From: Glandiceps talaboti
Lineage: Eukaryota > Hemichordata > Enteropneusta > Spengelidae
Assembly: GCF_964340395.1 (NCBI RefSeq)
Contig: NC_135556.1
Span: forward strand, 19,267,642 to 19,331,641
Length of the DNA stretch: 64,000 bases
Reading direction: 5' to 3'
Part shown: one piece after another, positions 1 to 57,338 of the stretch
Layout of the letters: every line of letters begins with the position of its first letter
Position numbering within the stretch: the stretch's first letter is position 1
Program-made: the position numbers and the translations under genes
Notes under the pieces: model-generated
Told to the model about the DNA's origin: nothing
The model's database searches: none
What the model saw: only the letters and a program-made list of their open reading frames with translations

Positions 1-1017
1 TATTTTAAAAATCCAGTTGATATTTTTGAGTTCATAAAATTATTCCCAAATGTAGAAGAATTGTCATTCACTGCAGTACAACAATTGACGAATAGATTCA
101 TGATAGACTTACTGCCAACATTTTCTCATTTACAAAAGTTAACTCTTGTGGACACGAAAATAAGTATAATTAACCCAGAAGCATTTAAAATTCTCAGGAA
201 TCTGACATTTGTGAGAATTGAGAATAATCACCTTGACTGCTCAGAGTGTAAAATGAAGGGATTTCTGAACTGGGTGAAAACTGACAGAAGAGTGCAGCTA
301 ACACCATCGTCAATCAAGTGCTTAGACCCATACAATATGCTGGGAAAATCAGTACTGACTTTGACCTTTGGATGGAAATGTAATCTAGCATTCATGATTT
401 CAGTACCAATTGCTTCTGCGCTTGTCTTTTCAGCAATTTGTATTGGACTTTGTGTTCATTTCCATTGGTATGTACGCTATTGTTGTTTCCTCATCAAACT
501 AAAGCGTGGTGGTTATCAACTCCAAGTCAATGATGAGGAGCAGCCATTGAATATCAGATATGACGCATTTGTTTGTTACAATGAAAATGACAGAGATTGG
601 ATCATGCAGCAATTAGTTCCTCATTTGGAAAATATTGATTTGCCAAATTTCAATCTCTGTTTACATGAACGTGATTTTATGCCAGGTATTGATATTTTTG
701 ACAACATTCTTGAAAGCATAGAGACTAGTCACAAAACTATGTTGATACTGTCACCTGGCTTTGCACAAAGTGAGTGGTGTTATTTTGAGATGAGAATGGC
801 TCAAGATCATTTATTTCGACAGAGGAGAAATCTTCTCCTCCTTGTGTTGTTACGTGAAATTCCTGATAACGACATGCCGCGAGTTTTACGAAAGATGTTA
901 CTAACCCAGAAATATATCAAATGGACTGAAAATAAAGTTGGTCAGAGACTTTTTTGGGAGAAATTAAAAGTTGCACTAAGATCTGATAATCGAGTTAACA
1001 GAGTAGCAAATATTTAG
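1..1017 (+). CDS. Toll-like receptor, C-terminal part (LRR end, LRRCT, TM, TIR); 5' partial
   Basis: The reading frame is open from base 1 and ends at TAG 1015-1017 (338 residues), so the 5' end lies left of the window and no start is assigned. In order: the last leucine-rich repeats (about residues 1-75), a cysteine-containing LRR C-terminal cap (LDCSEC and IKCLDP), one transmembrane helix near residues 130-155, then a cytoplasmic TIR domain from about residue 183. The TIR carries box 1 YDAFVCY (187-193), box 2 LCLHERDFMPG (219-229, with the BB-loop proline at 228) and box 3 FWEKL (318-322). In the family this receptor binds ligand through its LRRs and recruits TIR adaptors such as MyD88. 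Family assignment is secure. The specific TLR type is not, because the ectodomain is mostly missing. The visible part is uninterrupted by introns. Confidence 0.95.
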   Translation, partial: YFKNPVDIFEFIKLFPNVEELSFTAVQQLTNRFMIDLLPTFSHLQKLTLVDTKISIINPEAFKILRNLTFVRIENNHLDCSECKMKGFLNWVKTDRRVQLTPSSIKCLDPYNMLGKSVLTLTFGWKCNLAFMISVPIASALVFSAICIGLCVHFHWYVRYCCFLIKLKRGGYQLQVNDEEQPLNIRYDAFVCYNENDRDWIMQQLVPHLENIDLPNFNLCLHERDFMPGIDIFDNILESIETSHKTMLILSPGFAQSEWCYFEMRMAQDHLFRQRRNLLLLVLLREIPDNDMPRVLRKMLLTQKYIKWTENKVGQRLFWEKLKVALRSDNRVNRVANI

Positions 1018-1300
1018 CCATTGCATACAGGGTGAGGGGTTGGACAAGTCAAGTAGATGTAACGTAGTAAAAATGTCAAACTTTACAAGAGTAGAAATTA
1101 TAAAGCTCAACTATTCTGGTAGACTAACTTCAAATGCTGAAACTTTTCTAAAATGCGTTAAATTTTAGCATCTATTTCATTTTGTATTAATTTTCTTTAC
1201 AGAGATTTTGTGTTTGATACCATTTTGATTGTTAATTTGTTCACTATGTATCTGCATTAGACTAGTTCAAGTTTATGACATTTTTCTTCTTTTTGATTTC

Positions 1301-1306
1301 AATAAA
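1301..1306 (+). terminator. Polyadenylation signal of the TLR gene
   Basis: AATAAA lies 284 bases after the TLR stop codon, the only canonical signal in the AT-rich 3' flank before a poly(A) tract and a dispersed repeat begin. It gives a plausible 3' UTR of about 300 bases. Confidence 0.6.
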
Positions 1307-1410
1307 ACTAATTTTAGTATGATCATTAATGTGTGCCCATTCATTTGTCTTTTGTGAGATAAACAAATTTCTGTTTGAAAGCAATGAAAAAAACACTTGC
1401 ATCATGAAGG

Positions 1411-1493
1411 AAAAAAAAAAAAAAAAAAAAAAAAAATCTACCTACCCCACCTATTCTAAAATCAAGTTGAGCGTAATTGGAACCACACAATTG
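1411..1493 (-). mobile_element. Terminal fragment of TIR element family 2 (copy B)
   Basis: A run of 26 A is followed by a block carrying CTACCTACCC, CTATTCTAAAAT and GTAATTGGAACCACA. Read on the minus strand this matches the left end of the element at 11901-12314 and one end of the element at 60681-60785. Only one end is present, so the copy is truncated at its internal A/T tract. Confidence 0.65.
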
Positions 1494-2346
1494 TTTTTGG
1501 ACTTCATATGTGTGATTTTATGACAAAAACTTCTAAATCAAGTGATTACAAAACTGAAATAATTCAAATCACAAGACCATGTGGCAAAATATACAATGAA
1601 AATGTAATACACCACATTGATTTTAATTGACACAAATACATGTAGTATTATATATCAGGTAATCCGCAGACAAGGAGAAACTGTGGGTAAATCCCAACAA
1701 CCTATACTCATCTATCAAAATAAGATTATATGTAAATCTAACTGACAGGTCAAACAGAATAATCCTGGATCCTGAAAGGTTACACTGATTGTATTACAGC
1801 TATGATATCACAGTCAGTAATAGAATACATTGTTATATTTGTATGTTTGATTACCTACCAAAGATAATTTTATAAAATAAACAGATCCCTTTTGTATTCA
1901 TATAAACATCTCTATCCAACAGTGCCAATATCATATATGAATATCCTTTCATATCCGTCAATCAAGCGACAATGTATGTATAAAATTCCAGTACAATATA
2001 TCATACATACATGGTGACTACAGCTGTTATTTTATTAAAATATTTCATTGATTATTGAAATCTTCTTTTGTGACAACGGCTGTTCAGTTTTATAAGATCT
2101 CCACTGGCCTCATACAACCCATCATGTACCAGATTGCATGTAAATTATATTCACAATGCACAGACAGATAGAGAGACATACAGGAAATGCCACCAAATTT
2201 CATCAAATAATATTAATAACACGATGACACACGTTTATATGCTGTTTTATTGTTACCACTGGCACAGAGCTATAGTGGCACTACAGTCATAAAAGTAAAT
2301 AGACAAAGATTTATACAATGTACATAAATTCATACTGTTACAGTAG

Positions 2347-2349
<3 letters not shown>
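1494..2349. other. Gene-free stretch between TLR and the transporter exons
   Basis: AT-rich DNA without a supported gene. The missing C-terminal exons of the minus-strand transporter would be expected here or left of the window. I looked on the minus strand for hydrophobic exon-like frames with matching phase and found none I trust. Confidence 0.5.
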
Positions 2350-2403
<54 letters not shown>

Positions 2404-2574
2404 TACACATACATACATACATACATACATACATACATACATACATACATACATACATACATACACACACACACCATTAATACATACCTACACATACACA
2501 CACCAACACTGAGTGATTGCGCCAGATAAATACACATACACATACATGCACACATACATACACACACACATGCA

Positions 2575-2634
<60 letters not shown>
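2350..2634. repeat. Compound (CA)n / (CATA)n microsatellite
   Basis: An uninterrupted CA block (2350-2398) passes into CATA repeats (to about 2462), interrupted CACATA sequence, and a second CA block (2579-2634). It ends 17 bases from the transporter exon at 2652. Confidence 0.97.
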
Positions 2635-2635
<1 letters not shown>

Positions 2636-2651
2636 ACAAATTCAAACTTAC

Positions 2652-18270
<15,619 letters not shown>

Positions 18271-18484
18271 CTTGGAAAGTTTACCGAGTCCACTAGAATA
18301 ACTTGATAGATGTTAGACAAAGAAGTTATTAAAGAGTCGGGAGAATGTAAACTGCAACGTGGCCACTGTGCTGTTGGCAGCAGTGTTTACGATACAAGAC
18401 ACCAATTTAAAATGACAAGCATCAACCGGAAATCAAAGAAACTCGCTAACCTTTGCCCCTTTGCAATGATTTCTGGGTAACATC
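18271..18484. promoter_or_regulatory. Divergent (bidirectional) promoter of the amino acid transporter and AGK
   Basis: Only 214 bp separate the two opposed start codons. The AGK start itself lies in ATCATGGCGGC, close to the YY1 consensus AANATGGCGGC known from start-proximal sites of housekeeping genes. No TATA box is apparent. A shared promoter is inferred from spacing; transcription start sites are not visible. Confidence 0.6.
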
Positions 18485-28143
<9,659 letters not shown>

Positions 28144-28663
28144 TAGCAACCCTGGATTAAGTTAATAATTTGCCAGATTTATGTAATTAAAATACTGTGG
28201 AATACATGATTTCCACTGGATTGTATTCTTGCATGGCATTGTCAAATCATACATGTGTTATATAAAAACAAAACTGGTTTGACCTATGCCAATAGCAAGT
28301 GGTGTGTTAGGTATGCACTCAGACTAATTTAGTGGTCGTGAGGTATGCATCAGTAAATAGAATACTATGTACAGGTACTTTGTAATATGTTATTATGCCC
28401 CCAAATTGTATAAATATGACTTATGGCCCGCCCTTTAATCATGCCAAGGAATAGAATGTACTGTCACAGGCTGTCAGCGGCACATACAATGTATAGAGGA
28501 CTTGGATAGCGCCCTCTATAGGCCAGAAAACCATCATTAAATTTGGATCTGGAATAAACAAGAACACATGTACTTCTGTCCCAGCATATATGCATATATG
28601 TATATTGAGCGGTTTTCTAGCCCTGTAATTACTGGTATTTTGTGCAATGATTATACCCTTGAC

Positions 28664-28669
28664 AATAAA
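28664..28669 (+). terminator. Candidate AGK polyadenylation signal
   Basis: AATAAA 521 bases after the AGK stop. A weaker ATTAAA variant occurs nearer the stop at about 28187. Which one is used cannot be told. Confidence 0.4.
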
Positions 28670-30302
28670 TACCATTCAAAGAACTTCTGTGTTGTGTATA
28701 CAATGTATTGAATATAAACAACTTACTTCTGGCTACCAATTTTAATACTTGTACATAAAGAAACAAGCTTACCAAATAAGGTTATTCATTTTCACACGTA
28801 TATACAAGGATATATCCAAGGGTTTCAGACACATGAAAATGTTCAAAAGAAACCAGTGTATTTAAAGACAATAGTAAATGAAAATGAAGTCTGGTTTTCA
28901 AAGGCCAATAGTTAAATAATAACACATGCCAGTGAGGGCAATATCACAATTTAGTGCCTTCACAAAGATTGGCATACATTACCAAAATTTTCATGGTGCC
29001 CAAGCCAAAGGCAAGGGCATCAATAGTTTGGTAAAGATCGCCAGCCAGAGTAGAAAAAGCAACACAGTTGCTGATTCCAACTTGGTCAAACTTATCACTT
29101 CCACTTTCAACAAAATATGGCTCTGTGACTTACATAAAGTATAAGATCTGAAATAAAGTTATCAGAATTCTTTGACTGATCTTGAATGCAACCAAGTTAT
29201 GGAATATTGGGATATTATGATTTACTTCTTCAAAGGAGGTTATAGTACCCGATTTAAACACTTCTCGCCACAAAATAGGCTTCTCAACATTATTCAAGAC
29301 AGCCCAACCATACAATCTTTGCCTTTTTGATTACCGGTAAGCATGTTTCTGAGGTCCGGCAGCTCTCCTAGAGGCCACACTATACAATCTATTGTTTTTA
29401 TAACCTTCTCAACAGCGCTCCTAGAGGTCAAACTGCAGAATCTTTTATCTTTTTGATAGCCCGAATATGGTATGACATAGGCGCAGAGTCAGACATACTG
29501 TTAAATAAATTCATTTATGGTACCATAGACACTTCAGTGACACATCAGTAGTTAATACCATAATGTAGAAACTTGTCATGATCTCAGGTCAAGATCATAT
29601 GATCAATGCCATCCTCATCCAGTCCGCTCCATCATTTGTCGACTGACATATCTAGTTTAATTAGAGAATGAAACATGTTACGATGCCAATATGTTTGACT
29701 TATTTTGGACCTGCACATGCACCCATAAACACATACATCCCAAAAAACATACACACACATGGACAATGGTAGATATGTTTTGAAAACTTTCTTTTATCCA
29801 TTAAAAAAATCTGTAAATGTCACAGCTCATAAAAATTCCTACGTTAAAACTTTCAAAACACCTCTTCTAATCTGTTTGTTTTTTATCTACTTGCTTCTCG
29901 TTCCAAATCAGTGTACATTTCGTCTGTACTACATCTATTGGTTGTCAAAGTGATCGACTTGTTCTGTATTTATGCGTTAAAAGTACGTATAAAAGTCCTA
30001 TTTAAACACAATGATCACACAATCATGTTGACTGAAAGGTACGTTGTGTCATTCCGCCCTCACCGGCCTCCTCTTCGATATGTGAGGGCACCCCATCACG
30101 GCGCACCGTACAGCCTAACAATCACAACAATAGATAAACCTTCAAACAAATTATATCTAGAGTATATGACAGACATTAATCGGAAACTGTAATTTTTCTT
30201 GTTTTTTTTTTCTTGTTTTCATTTTCTAGAAAGAATCTAATATATCTTATAAAATATAAACACTATAACTTTTATCTGAATGTAGGCAGCCTCTGTTTCT
30301 CT
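28670..30302. other. Intergenic stretch between the convergent AGK and DEG/ENaC genes
   Basis: AT-rich DNA holding the 3' ends of two converging genes. Short open frames (near 28926, 29759 and 29911) lack splice context or recognisable motifs. I see no further gene. Confidence 0.5.
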
Positions 30303-41027
<10,725 letters not shown>

Positions 41028-41116
41028 AACTGTACTGTTACTTAACCCCTAATCAGTGAAACACCCTCTCTGCTTAAAACTTAAAACGGACTTGTTGTCA
41101 CTAATGGGGTGGCCAG

Positions 41117-41123
41117 TTTTATA
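41117..41123 (-). promoter_or_regulatory. Candidate TATA box of the DEG/ENaC gene
   Basis: TATAAAA on the minus strand, 90 bases upstream of the channel start codon. It would give a 5' UTR of about 60 bases. Position and motif only; no start-site evidence. Confidence 0.4.
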
Positions 41124-43177
41124 CACAGACTCGCCAGTGTTCCATGTACACTAAAGTCTACGTAATGACCGAGGTGACTCGGGTCTGTCGCCCTACGGAG
41201 GCGATCAATGCACAGCGATTACACAATTAACTTGTAATGCATAGTTAACACAGAAAAGAACTGTGTGTTTTGTGTGAATCGATTGAATGTCATCTAAGAC
41301 TTTTCTTTCACGTTTGTACACAGCGACTCTCAAAGATGTTTGTGTTTGCTAACATGTCGATGGGATGTTGCGTAGATACATATATTTGTCACAACGCAAC
41401 AAATACAAAAACACAAAACAATTCAATATAATTAGTCATGTTTTAAATATCTATTTCGTATGGCAAAGTTTTTTTGACGGGTTTTTGTACAACTTTGTCC
41501 CTGGGCACTGTAAGGTAAACTCCTCGTGATTCTGGTATGCACAAGACCAGGTGTTAGATGTATATCCGCCCTATGTCATACGATATCTGTAATTTTGCAC
41601 CGCATTCCTGTCAATCTGGCAACTACATCGATCAACTTGTTGATCAACATCTAATCGTCTTATTATTTATTCCTTTATATACAGCCCACGATTCGTCGAC
41701 ATCGATTTATTTCCATCCAGGTAAAAGTGTTTAATTTTATCATGGAATCTACGTCCGGTGTTGATTTATTTACAGGAGAAATTGCGCACCATTTTGACTT
41801 ATGTTCACATAAGAGGTACATCCTGACGAAGAAAGTAGATTATTTGACTCTAAATGTCAGTTTTAAGAGTCTTATAAAGTTAGAAATACGTTCTAAGACA
41901 ACAGACATCATGTCATTAGTAACCAATCTCTTCGTGATCAACAAAAGTTTAGCATCAAAATGATGACACTGGGCGAACGGTGTACTGATACATGATGGCC
42001 GATGTCACGGGAGTCATAGAGGTTAGCACGACATCTGTCCTTGGCTGGTTTCCTTCTAGAAACCCTACAACTTCAATTTAAGTTCGTTTTTGACAGTTTT
42101 GTTGGTAATTATGTACAGATTCAATTTCATTTTTTAAATTTTGATGAAATGATTTGCTTGTTTATTTTCACAACATCACATTATGGTAAGTTCCTTGCGT
42201 TCAAAACTGTATAGGCGGACCCCTGAGTACACAAATATCATGGCTGAAAAAGTGCAGCTCTATCTGAACTTTCATTTCCAAACTAAACCTGAAATAGTCA
42301 TTACCGTGAAGAAAAATAGGATTGATGAGAGCAATGTCTTGTCAGCAGGGAGTCATTTGTCGTTATGAAATACTGTGTATTTATTTTTTATTCATTATGT
42401 GTTTCCCGTTATGTAAGAAGAGAATATCTGGAATGAAAGAACATATACCCAAAGGAAAAAAATGATTTTCACATCCATCTAGCTAGTACACTTGGATATA
42501 CTAAGAAAATGTTTACAACTAAGGCCTTGGTTAAGTGTGAAAGTGTGCCAGTTATCTGGCACAACTATGAACAAAACAAAATAATTATGTTTACTCCTAT
42601 ATGGATCCATTGATAAGATAACAGTATTGTGAGAGTCTGGGATTGATACCCTGGCATTTAAAGGGGAACGACACTCTACGAAATAATGGTAAATGTATTT
42701 TCATAAATTTTTGGTTGTGGAGTAATTTCATGATTTCACATTATAATTATAATTTTCGCAAGATACCAAGATAAAAACGCTAATTTGAAATTGAAACTAT
42801 TGTTTCATTTCTATGGTTCTGGCAGTGTTACACCACATTATATGAAGAGCATATTTCCTTCAGAAAATCATGAATATTCATTGTTCATCTAATAAATATT
42901 CACATTATGCTAAGACCCATGAAGCACCACTGAAAGAATAGACGTGAACTTGAAAAGAGTTTCAATTTGGTGATTCTTGGCAACCAAACGAAATTTATGT
43001 GATATAAGGAATCATGAAATCACTCTCCAGAATCCAAAGTTTTAAGAAAACAACTTTATTTCCTGGAGTAATGCTCATCCGTATAAATGTATCATAACAG
43101 ATATTTTAATCCATATTCACACAGTCAAGAATATATACATTTTGTGTTATTATAATCTTCAGTGAGGTGCTTAGCTC
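41124..43177. other. Intergenic stretch between DEG/ENaC and tRNA-His
   Basis: No recognisable gene. Small open frames at 41727-41963 (+) and 42183-42368 (+) lack family motifs, splice context or composition support. Confidence 0.5.
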
Positions 43178-43249
43178 GCCGTGATCGTATAGAGGTTAGT
43201 ACATTGCGTTGTGGCCGCAATAACCCAGGTTCGAGTCCTGGTCACGGCA
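43178..43249 (+). tRNA. tRNA-His (anticodon GTG)
   Basis: 72-nt intronless cloverleaf. The acceptor stem GCCGTGA (43178-43184) pairs with TCACGGC (43242-43248), with A43249 as discriminator. The anticodon stem TTGCG/CGCAA encloses loop TTGTGGC with GTG at 43211-43213. The T arm and B box read GGTTCGAGTCC. As usual for tRNA-His, the extra 5' G is not encoded. The stems are fully paired, so the gene looks functional. Confidence 0.97.
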
Positions 43250-43255
43250 CTCACA

Positions 43256-43261
43256 TTTTTT
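43256..43261 (+). terminator. RNA polymerase III terminator of tRNA-His
   Basis: TTTTTT starting 7 bases after the tRNA 3' end. Confidence 0.85.
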
Positions 43262-44384
43262 AAACACATGACACTTGTTTTCTCCTGAATAACCTGAGAT
43301 GATACAGATGATACACCCCCCCCCCCCCACGAGTTGTACGGTTCACTTCAGACGAATGAGCAACGGGAATTTTTTAACGATTTTTTTATTCTCTCCGCCA
43401 TTATGACATCCGTTTTAGTAAACCTTTGGAGTTGGAATAAAGTTATCTTACAGTATATTCACCTATATTGCATCATCTTTTTATCAATAATTTACGACGC
43501 ACGAACTAACACGAAGTATCAGGAACTAACTCATTTTTTTTACAATAAGTAACTTTTCTATACTAACTGGTTAGAAATAGGTATTGAAATGCCCCCGTAT
43601 AATAATCACCTTCATTCGTTACGTATACATTGAAGTAAATTCATAATTGTTCTGGAAAAGCGTTGATCCGTAAATATTCTGACTTTTCAAAATAGTATAG
43701 CCACAAGAGGGCGCTGTTTGATATCTTCAGGTTTTTGAGAGTACGGCGTCGGTAAATACATCTTCGGATGTATTCAAACGATTGTATCACCAAAAGTTCT
43801 CGCCAATCGCCTATTCACATTTTGCGATTTTGCGAGTGGCTAGTTTAATAGCACGTTTGCGGCGCTAGTGGTATCTCATACCACACAGATAAACGAAGTG
43901 CCACTATTAAACGGCACGCCGTAAACACCGGGCGTAAAGAGGCTTGAGACCAAAAAAAATCGACATTGCCTACAGACGTAAACAGTAAAATGTGTACATT
44001 CAAGAAAGAACACAGACATAAAGTGGGGATTCTTTTAATGCTTCCGCGCGGATGGCCACAGTGGAAAATTTCACAAATTCAATTTATCTGTACCTGCGTA
44101 TTATATAAGCTAACTCCTATTCCACGTATTTGTAATCACGTATAAGCTAACCCCCATTCTATTCCGTGTATTAGTAATCACTAAAATAATAAACTCAATA
44201 AAATATATGAACTATAGTACAACTATCGTATTAAATTGTATCAAAGTATAACAGAATCTGGCGTTAATTCCATGTAAAAGTGTTTCATTAGCTTTGTGCT
44301 GGAACATTTTATCAAAACGCTACACACAGAGCAAAGAAAGCGCTAATTTATCCTACTCCCCCCCCCCTTTCGATTCGGGCCCTC
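43262..44384. other. Intergenic stretch downstream of tRNA-His
   Basis: Contains a C-run (about 43316-43329) and a region of short inverted repeats at 43840-43930, including GTGGTATCTCATACCAC. No gene recognised. It includes the 3' flank of the methyltransferase, where only a GATAAA-type variant of the polyadenylation signal is seen. Confidence 0.5.
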
Positions 44385-45392
44385 CTATTTCTTCGTTGCC
44401 ATGACTACACCATACACGAGATCAGACTTGTGTATTTTTACATCTGTGAAGCCATGTCCAGTCAGACATTCCTTCAATTCCAAGCCCGACCACTGTTTTC
44501 CACCTCCCAGCATAGACATATGCAACGAAAACAAGTGAGATTCAGAATTAGATTCTTCTCTTTTCTCATCGAATAGTGTCTCAACGATGACAACAGCGCC
44601 CCCTGGATTGAGTGCCTCGAACACACGGTTTAGAATCAAATGGACTTTATCCATGGGCCAATCATGTATTATACTCGCTAGTAGAAACATATCAACTTTG
44701 GGCAACTCATCTTTGAGCATATCGGATGCCTGAAAAGTGACGTTCTCGCAACCGTGTGCTGGTCGGTATTGCTCGGCTCCTGAAACAACATTAGGTAGAT
44801 CCAAGACAATAATTTTCATATTTGGATAAGCTGCCGCGAGACTATAAGACAGTCCACCTGTACATCCACCAAGGTCACAAACAGTGACATAATCACTGAA
44901 GTCGAAAGAACTCATCAAAACGGGCGCGCGAAAATTCTTCACCATGGAATCCATGCTCTGAAGAAACCCTGTACGTTTCTGTTGATCGTCTGCCATCTCC
45001 CGAAAACGATCGCCTGCACTCAGTTTAAGAAGCTTCCCTTCTTTCACTGCATCCATCATGTTTCCGAACATGACGTAGCTTTTCTCGCGCGAAAGAGCGA
45101 CTGGGAGTAAACTCGATGGACTTGATGTCACCAGATATTTATTAGCCTTATCGGTGTTTGTAAAAAGCTCCCCGTCTTGGTCCCTGTGCACTGATAGGTA
45201 ACCCATGCTGGCAAGTGCATAGAGCACGTGTTTCAAGGCTGTCTCGTCCCCATCAACTTGTTTAGCAAGGTCACTGGAGGACACTTTGTTGTCCTTCATG
45301 TTGTCAAATAGACGTAGTTTACATGCAGTAATGAGTGCCTGTGTAATAATGTATTTGTGTATGTCACCCCAGACGTCCAAAGCTTCAGCCAT
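44385..45392 (-). CDS. S-adenosylmethionine-dependent O-methyltransferase, ASMT-like; intronless coding region
   Basis: One uninterrupted frame of 335 residues, close to the usual 340-350. Residues 1-90 form the winged-helix/dimerisation part (VWGDIHKYIITQAL, ASMGYLSV). The Rossmann core carries the SAM-binding motif VCDLGGCTGG (171-180) and IIVLDLPNVV (194-203). SASIIHDW places the catalytic His243-Asp244 pair of this family, followed by LNPGGAVVIVETLFDE and HMSMLGGGKQWS. Relatives methylate small hydroxylated aromatics such as N-acetylserotonin (acetylserotonin O-methyltransferase); the substrate here cannot be inferred. The ATG at 45392 is preceded on the minus strand by a good acceptor (TTCTCTATTCACTAG, about 45412), and a CACAG/GTGAGT donor sits near 46230, so a non-coding first exon upstream is likely. 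Confidence 0.92.
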   Translation of the reverse strand: MAEALDVWGDIHKYIITQALITACKLRLFDNMKDNKVSSSDLAKQVDGDETALKHVLYALASMGYLSVHRDQDGELFTNTDKANKYLVTSSPSSLLPVALSREKSYVMFGNMMDAVKEGKLLKLSAGDRFREMADDQQKRTGFLQSMDSMVKNFRAPVLMSSFDFSDYVTVCDLGGCTGGLSYSLAAAYPNMKIIVLDLPNVVSGAEQYRPAHGCENVTFQASDMLKDELPKVDMFLLASIIHDWPMDKVHLILNRVFEALNPGGAVVIVETLFDEKREESNSESHLFSLHMSMLGGGKQWSGLELKECLTGHGFTDVKIHKSDLVYGVVMATKK

Positions 45393-45545
45393 CTTTCGAC
45401 ACGGATAACAATCTAGTGAATAGAGAACAGTATAAACTTGATGTTGTGCATATACAACTGTGCAATGTGATGATGTTATAGGTGGTGGTACGAAGGTGGT
45501 AGTGGTGGTATTTCTGTGATATATTTGTAGTGGTGATAGAGGTGA

Positions 45546-45615
45546 TGGTAGTGATAGTTTGCGGTGCTAGCAGTGGAGGTTTTAGTGGTGATGATGATGG
45601 TGGTGGTGGTGGTGG

Positions 45616-45653
<38 letters not shown>

Positions 45654-45713
45654 GGTGGTGGGTAGTAGTAGTAGTAGTAGTAGTGGTAGTGGTAGTAGTA
45701 GTAGTAGTAGTAC

Positions 45714-45748
<35 letters not shown>

Positions 45749-45872
45749 TATAGTAGTGGCTTGGTTATGGTGGTGGCTTTGATGGGTCGAGTGTGGTAGT
45801 AGTATATGTGAGGTGGTGGTGGTGGTGGTGGTGGTGGTGGTGGTGGTGGTGGTGGTGGTGGTGAAAATATGG
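45546..45872. repeat. Trinucleotide array (TGG)n / (TAG)n in the methyltransferase 5' intron
   Basis: Alternating blocks of TGG and TAG trinucleotides, ending in about 50 bp of pure GGT (45810-45862). The minus-strand frames rich in Pro, Thr and His that cross it are artefacts. Confidence 0.95.
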
Positions 45873-46300
45873 TCAGTTGCCTTTTTATCAAGACAAGTTT
45901 TTAAAGTACAATCCATGAATCGGACTGCGGCATATTATAAAGGTGGGTGTGATTACGTAATGTTTTGTGTGCAGTCCTTGTGTATCTGCACGAAATACTA
46001 TAGTCTGATCATATATACTCAAGGTCTGTGCCGCGGCGTTAATATATGCGTATATGTGAGTGATTTGCATGCATTTCAAGGAAAAGAACACGGGAGAGCT
46101 GGTGTCACAAATCGTGGTCCAAAGCAGCTCTGACTCTACAGAATGTCAATTCAAATTCATGAAAGAAAGTTCCGTATTTCACACAGACAATCTGTGTTGT
46201 AAGTTGTAAGCCACATCAGGATACTCACCTGTGGTGGTGCGATGGATACAGTCGCCTTCTTGATCCTGTTGGTCTCGACACGTTCCCGAACAAATTCAGT

Positions 46301-46622
46301 CAGGTGACGTAAAGCTTATGTCATGTGATACATTAAAGGTCAAAGGTCGCGATATCCTTCATCAGTGTGTGACGAGACTGTAGCCCAGCCTGTGAGGCCG
46401 AGGAGACTACGTTATAGTATTGAGCTATTAAGATTCGTAGAATAATTTAATTCGTTAATTTCAACTACACGTTTTTACAGGCTAAGACGTATCGTTTTTG
46501 GAGTCTCGGGATAAGAATCACGGCACACGATAGCGAGAACTTTTTAACGAATAGTAAATGAAAAAATAGATAGACTTTATTGACAAGTGATGTATTTACA
46601 AACCTTTTTATACATCACCAAC
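46301..46622. other. Upstream region of the methyltransferase
   Basis: Probable promoter and distal flank of the methyltransferase transcribed leftwards. No clear TATA box or coding frame was found. Confidence 0.4.
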
Positions 46623-47152
46623 TATGACCATTTAATTCACATACATACAGCATAAAATGACAGATCCCTGCATACGAAAACAGCGCAACATTGCAAAACT
46701 TCAAAATACCACCAGTAATGACATGATAACACAATACATGTATTGATATCGGTATGCCAAATGAAATACATCCTTCAAAAACCATCATATTGTGGAAGAT
46801 ATTACAGATGGGCATCCATCATGTATAAATTATAATATATAATTAGTATGAATTGGTTTAAAGTAACCTCAATGTGGTCACTAAGACGTACAGATTGGCA
46901 AGTCATAAAATCATTTTGAATTACAACAATACCATGTAGCAACTGACAATAGTGAAATATGAACGTTCCACTTTATTTTAATTTGTTGATACACACATGT
47001 TCAATAAAGTCTACAAGGTAAATTGTTTTTTAGTCAGCCACTGCCTAAGCAATTTTTGACGAACATGAATAAATAGCAAATATTATAATTATAAACATCA
47101 ATATTAAAGTACTGACGTCATCCAGATTTATTGATATCACCATAGTTACGAC
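46623..47152. repeat. 3' flank of MFSD8 copy 1, duplicated at 58262-59015
   Basis: ATGACCATTTAATTCACATA, AAATACCACCA, GATATCGGTATG, AATTGGTTTA and AAGACGTACAGATTGGCA occur in the same order in both places, so the tandem duplication included at least 500 bp beyond the stop codon. Position 46788-46796 is an empty site for the element inserted at 58462. Confidence 0.88.

Positions 47153-57338
<10,186 letters not shown>

Noticed and set aside
2040-2150. Minus-strand frame ending GLYEASGDLIKLNS before a stop, resembling the C-terminus of SLC36 proteins
   Set aside because: No convincing acceptor, an in-frame stop just upstream, and the remaining membrane segments are missing, so it is not used as the last transporter exon.
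42183-42368. Small frame beginning MVSSLRSKLYRR
   Set aside because: No motif, splice context or neighbour supports it as a gene.
45385-45916. Minus-strand Pro/Thr/His-rich frame adjoining the methyltransferase
   Set aside because: It crosses the TGG/TAG trinucleotide array and is out of context; the methyltransferase starts at its own ATG (45392).
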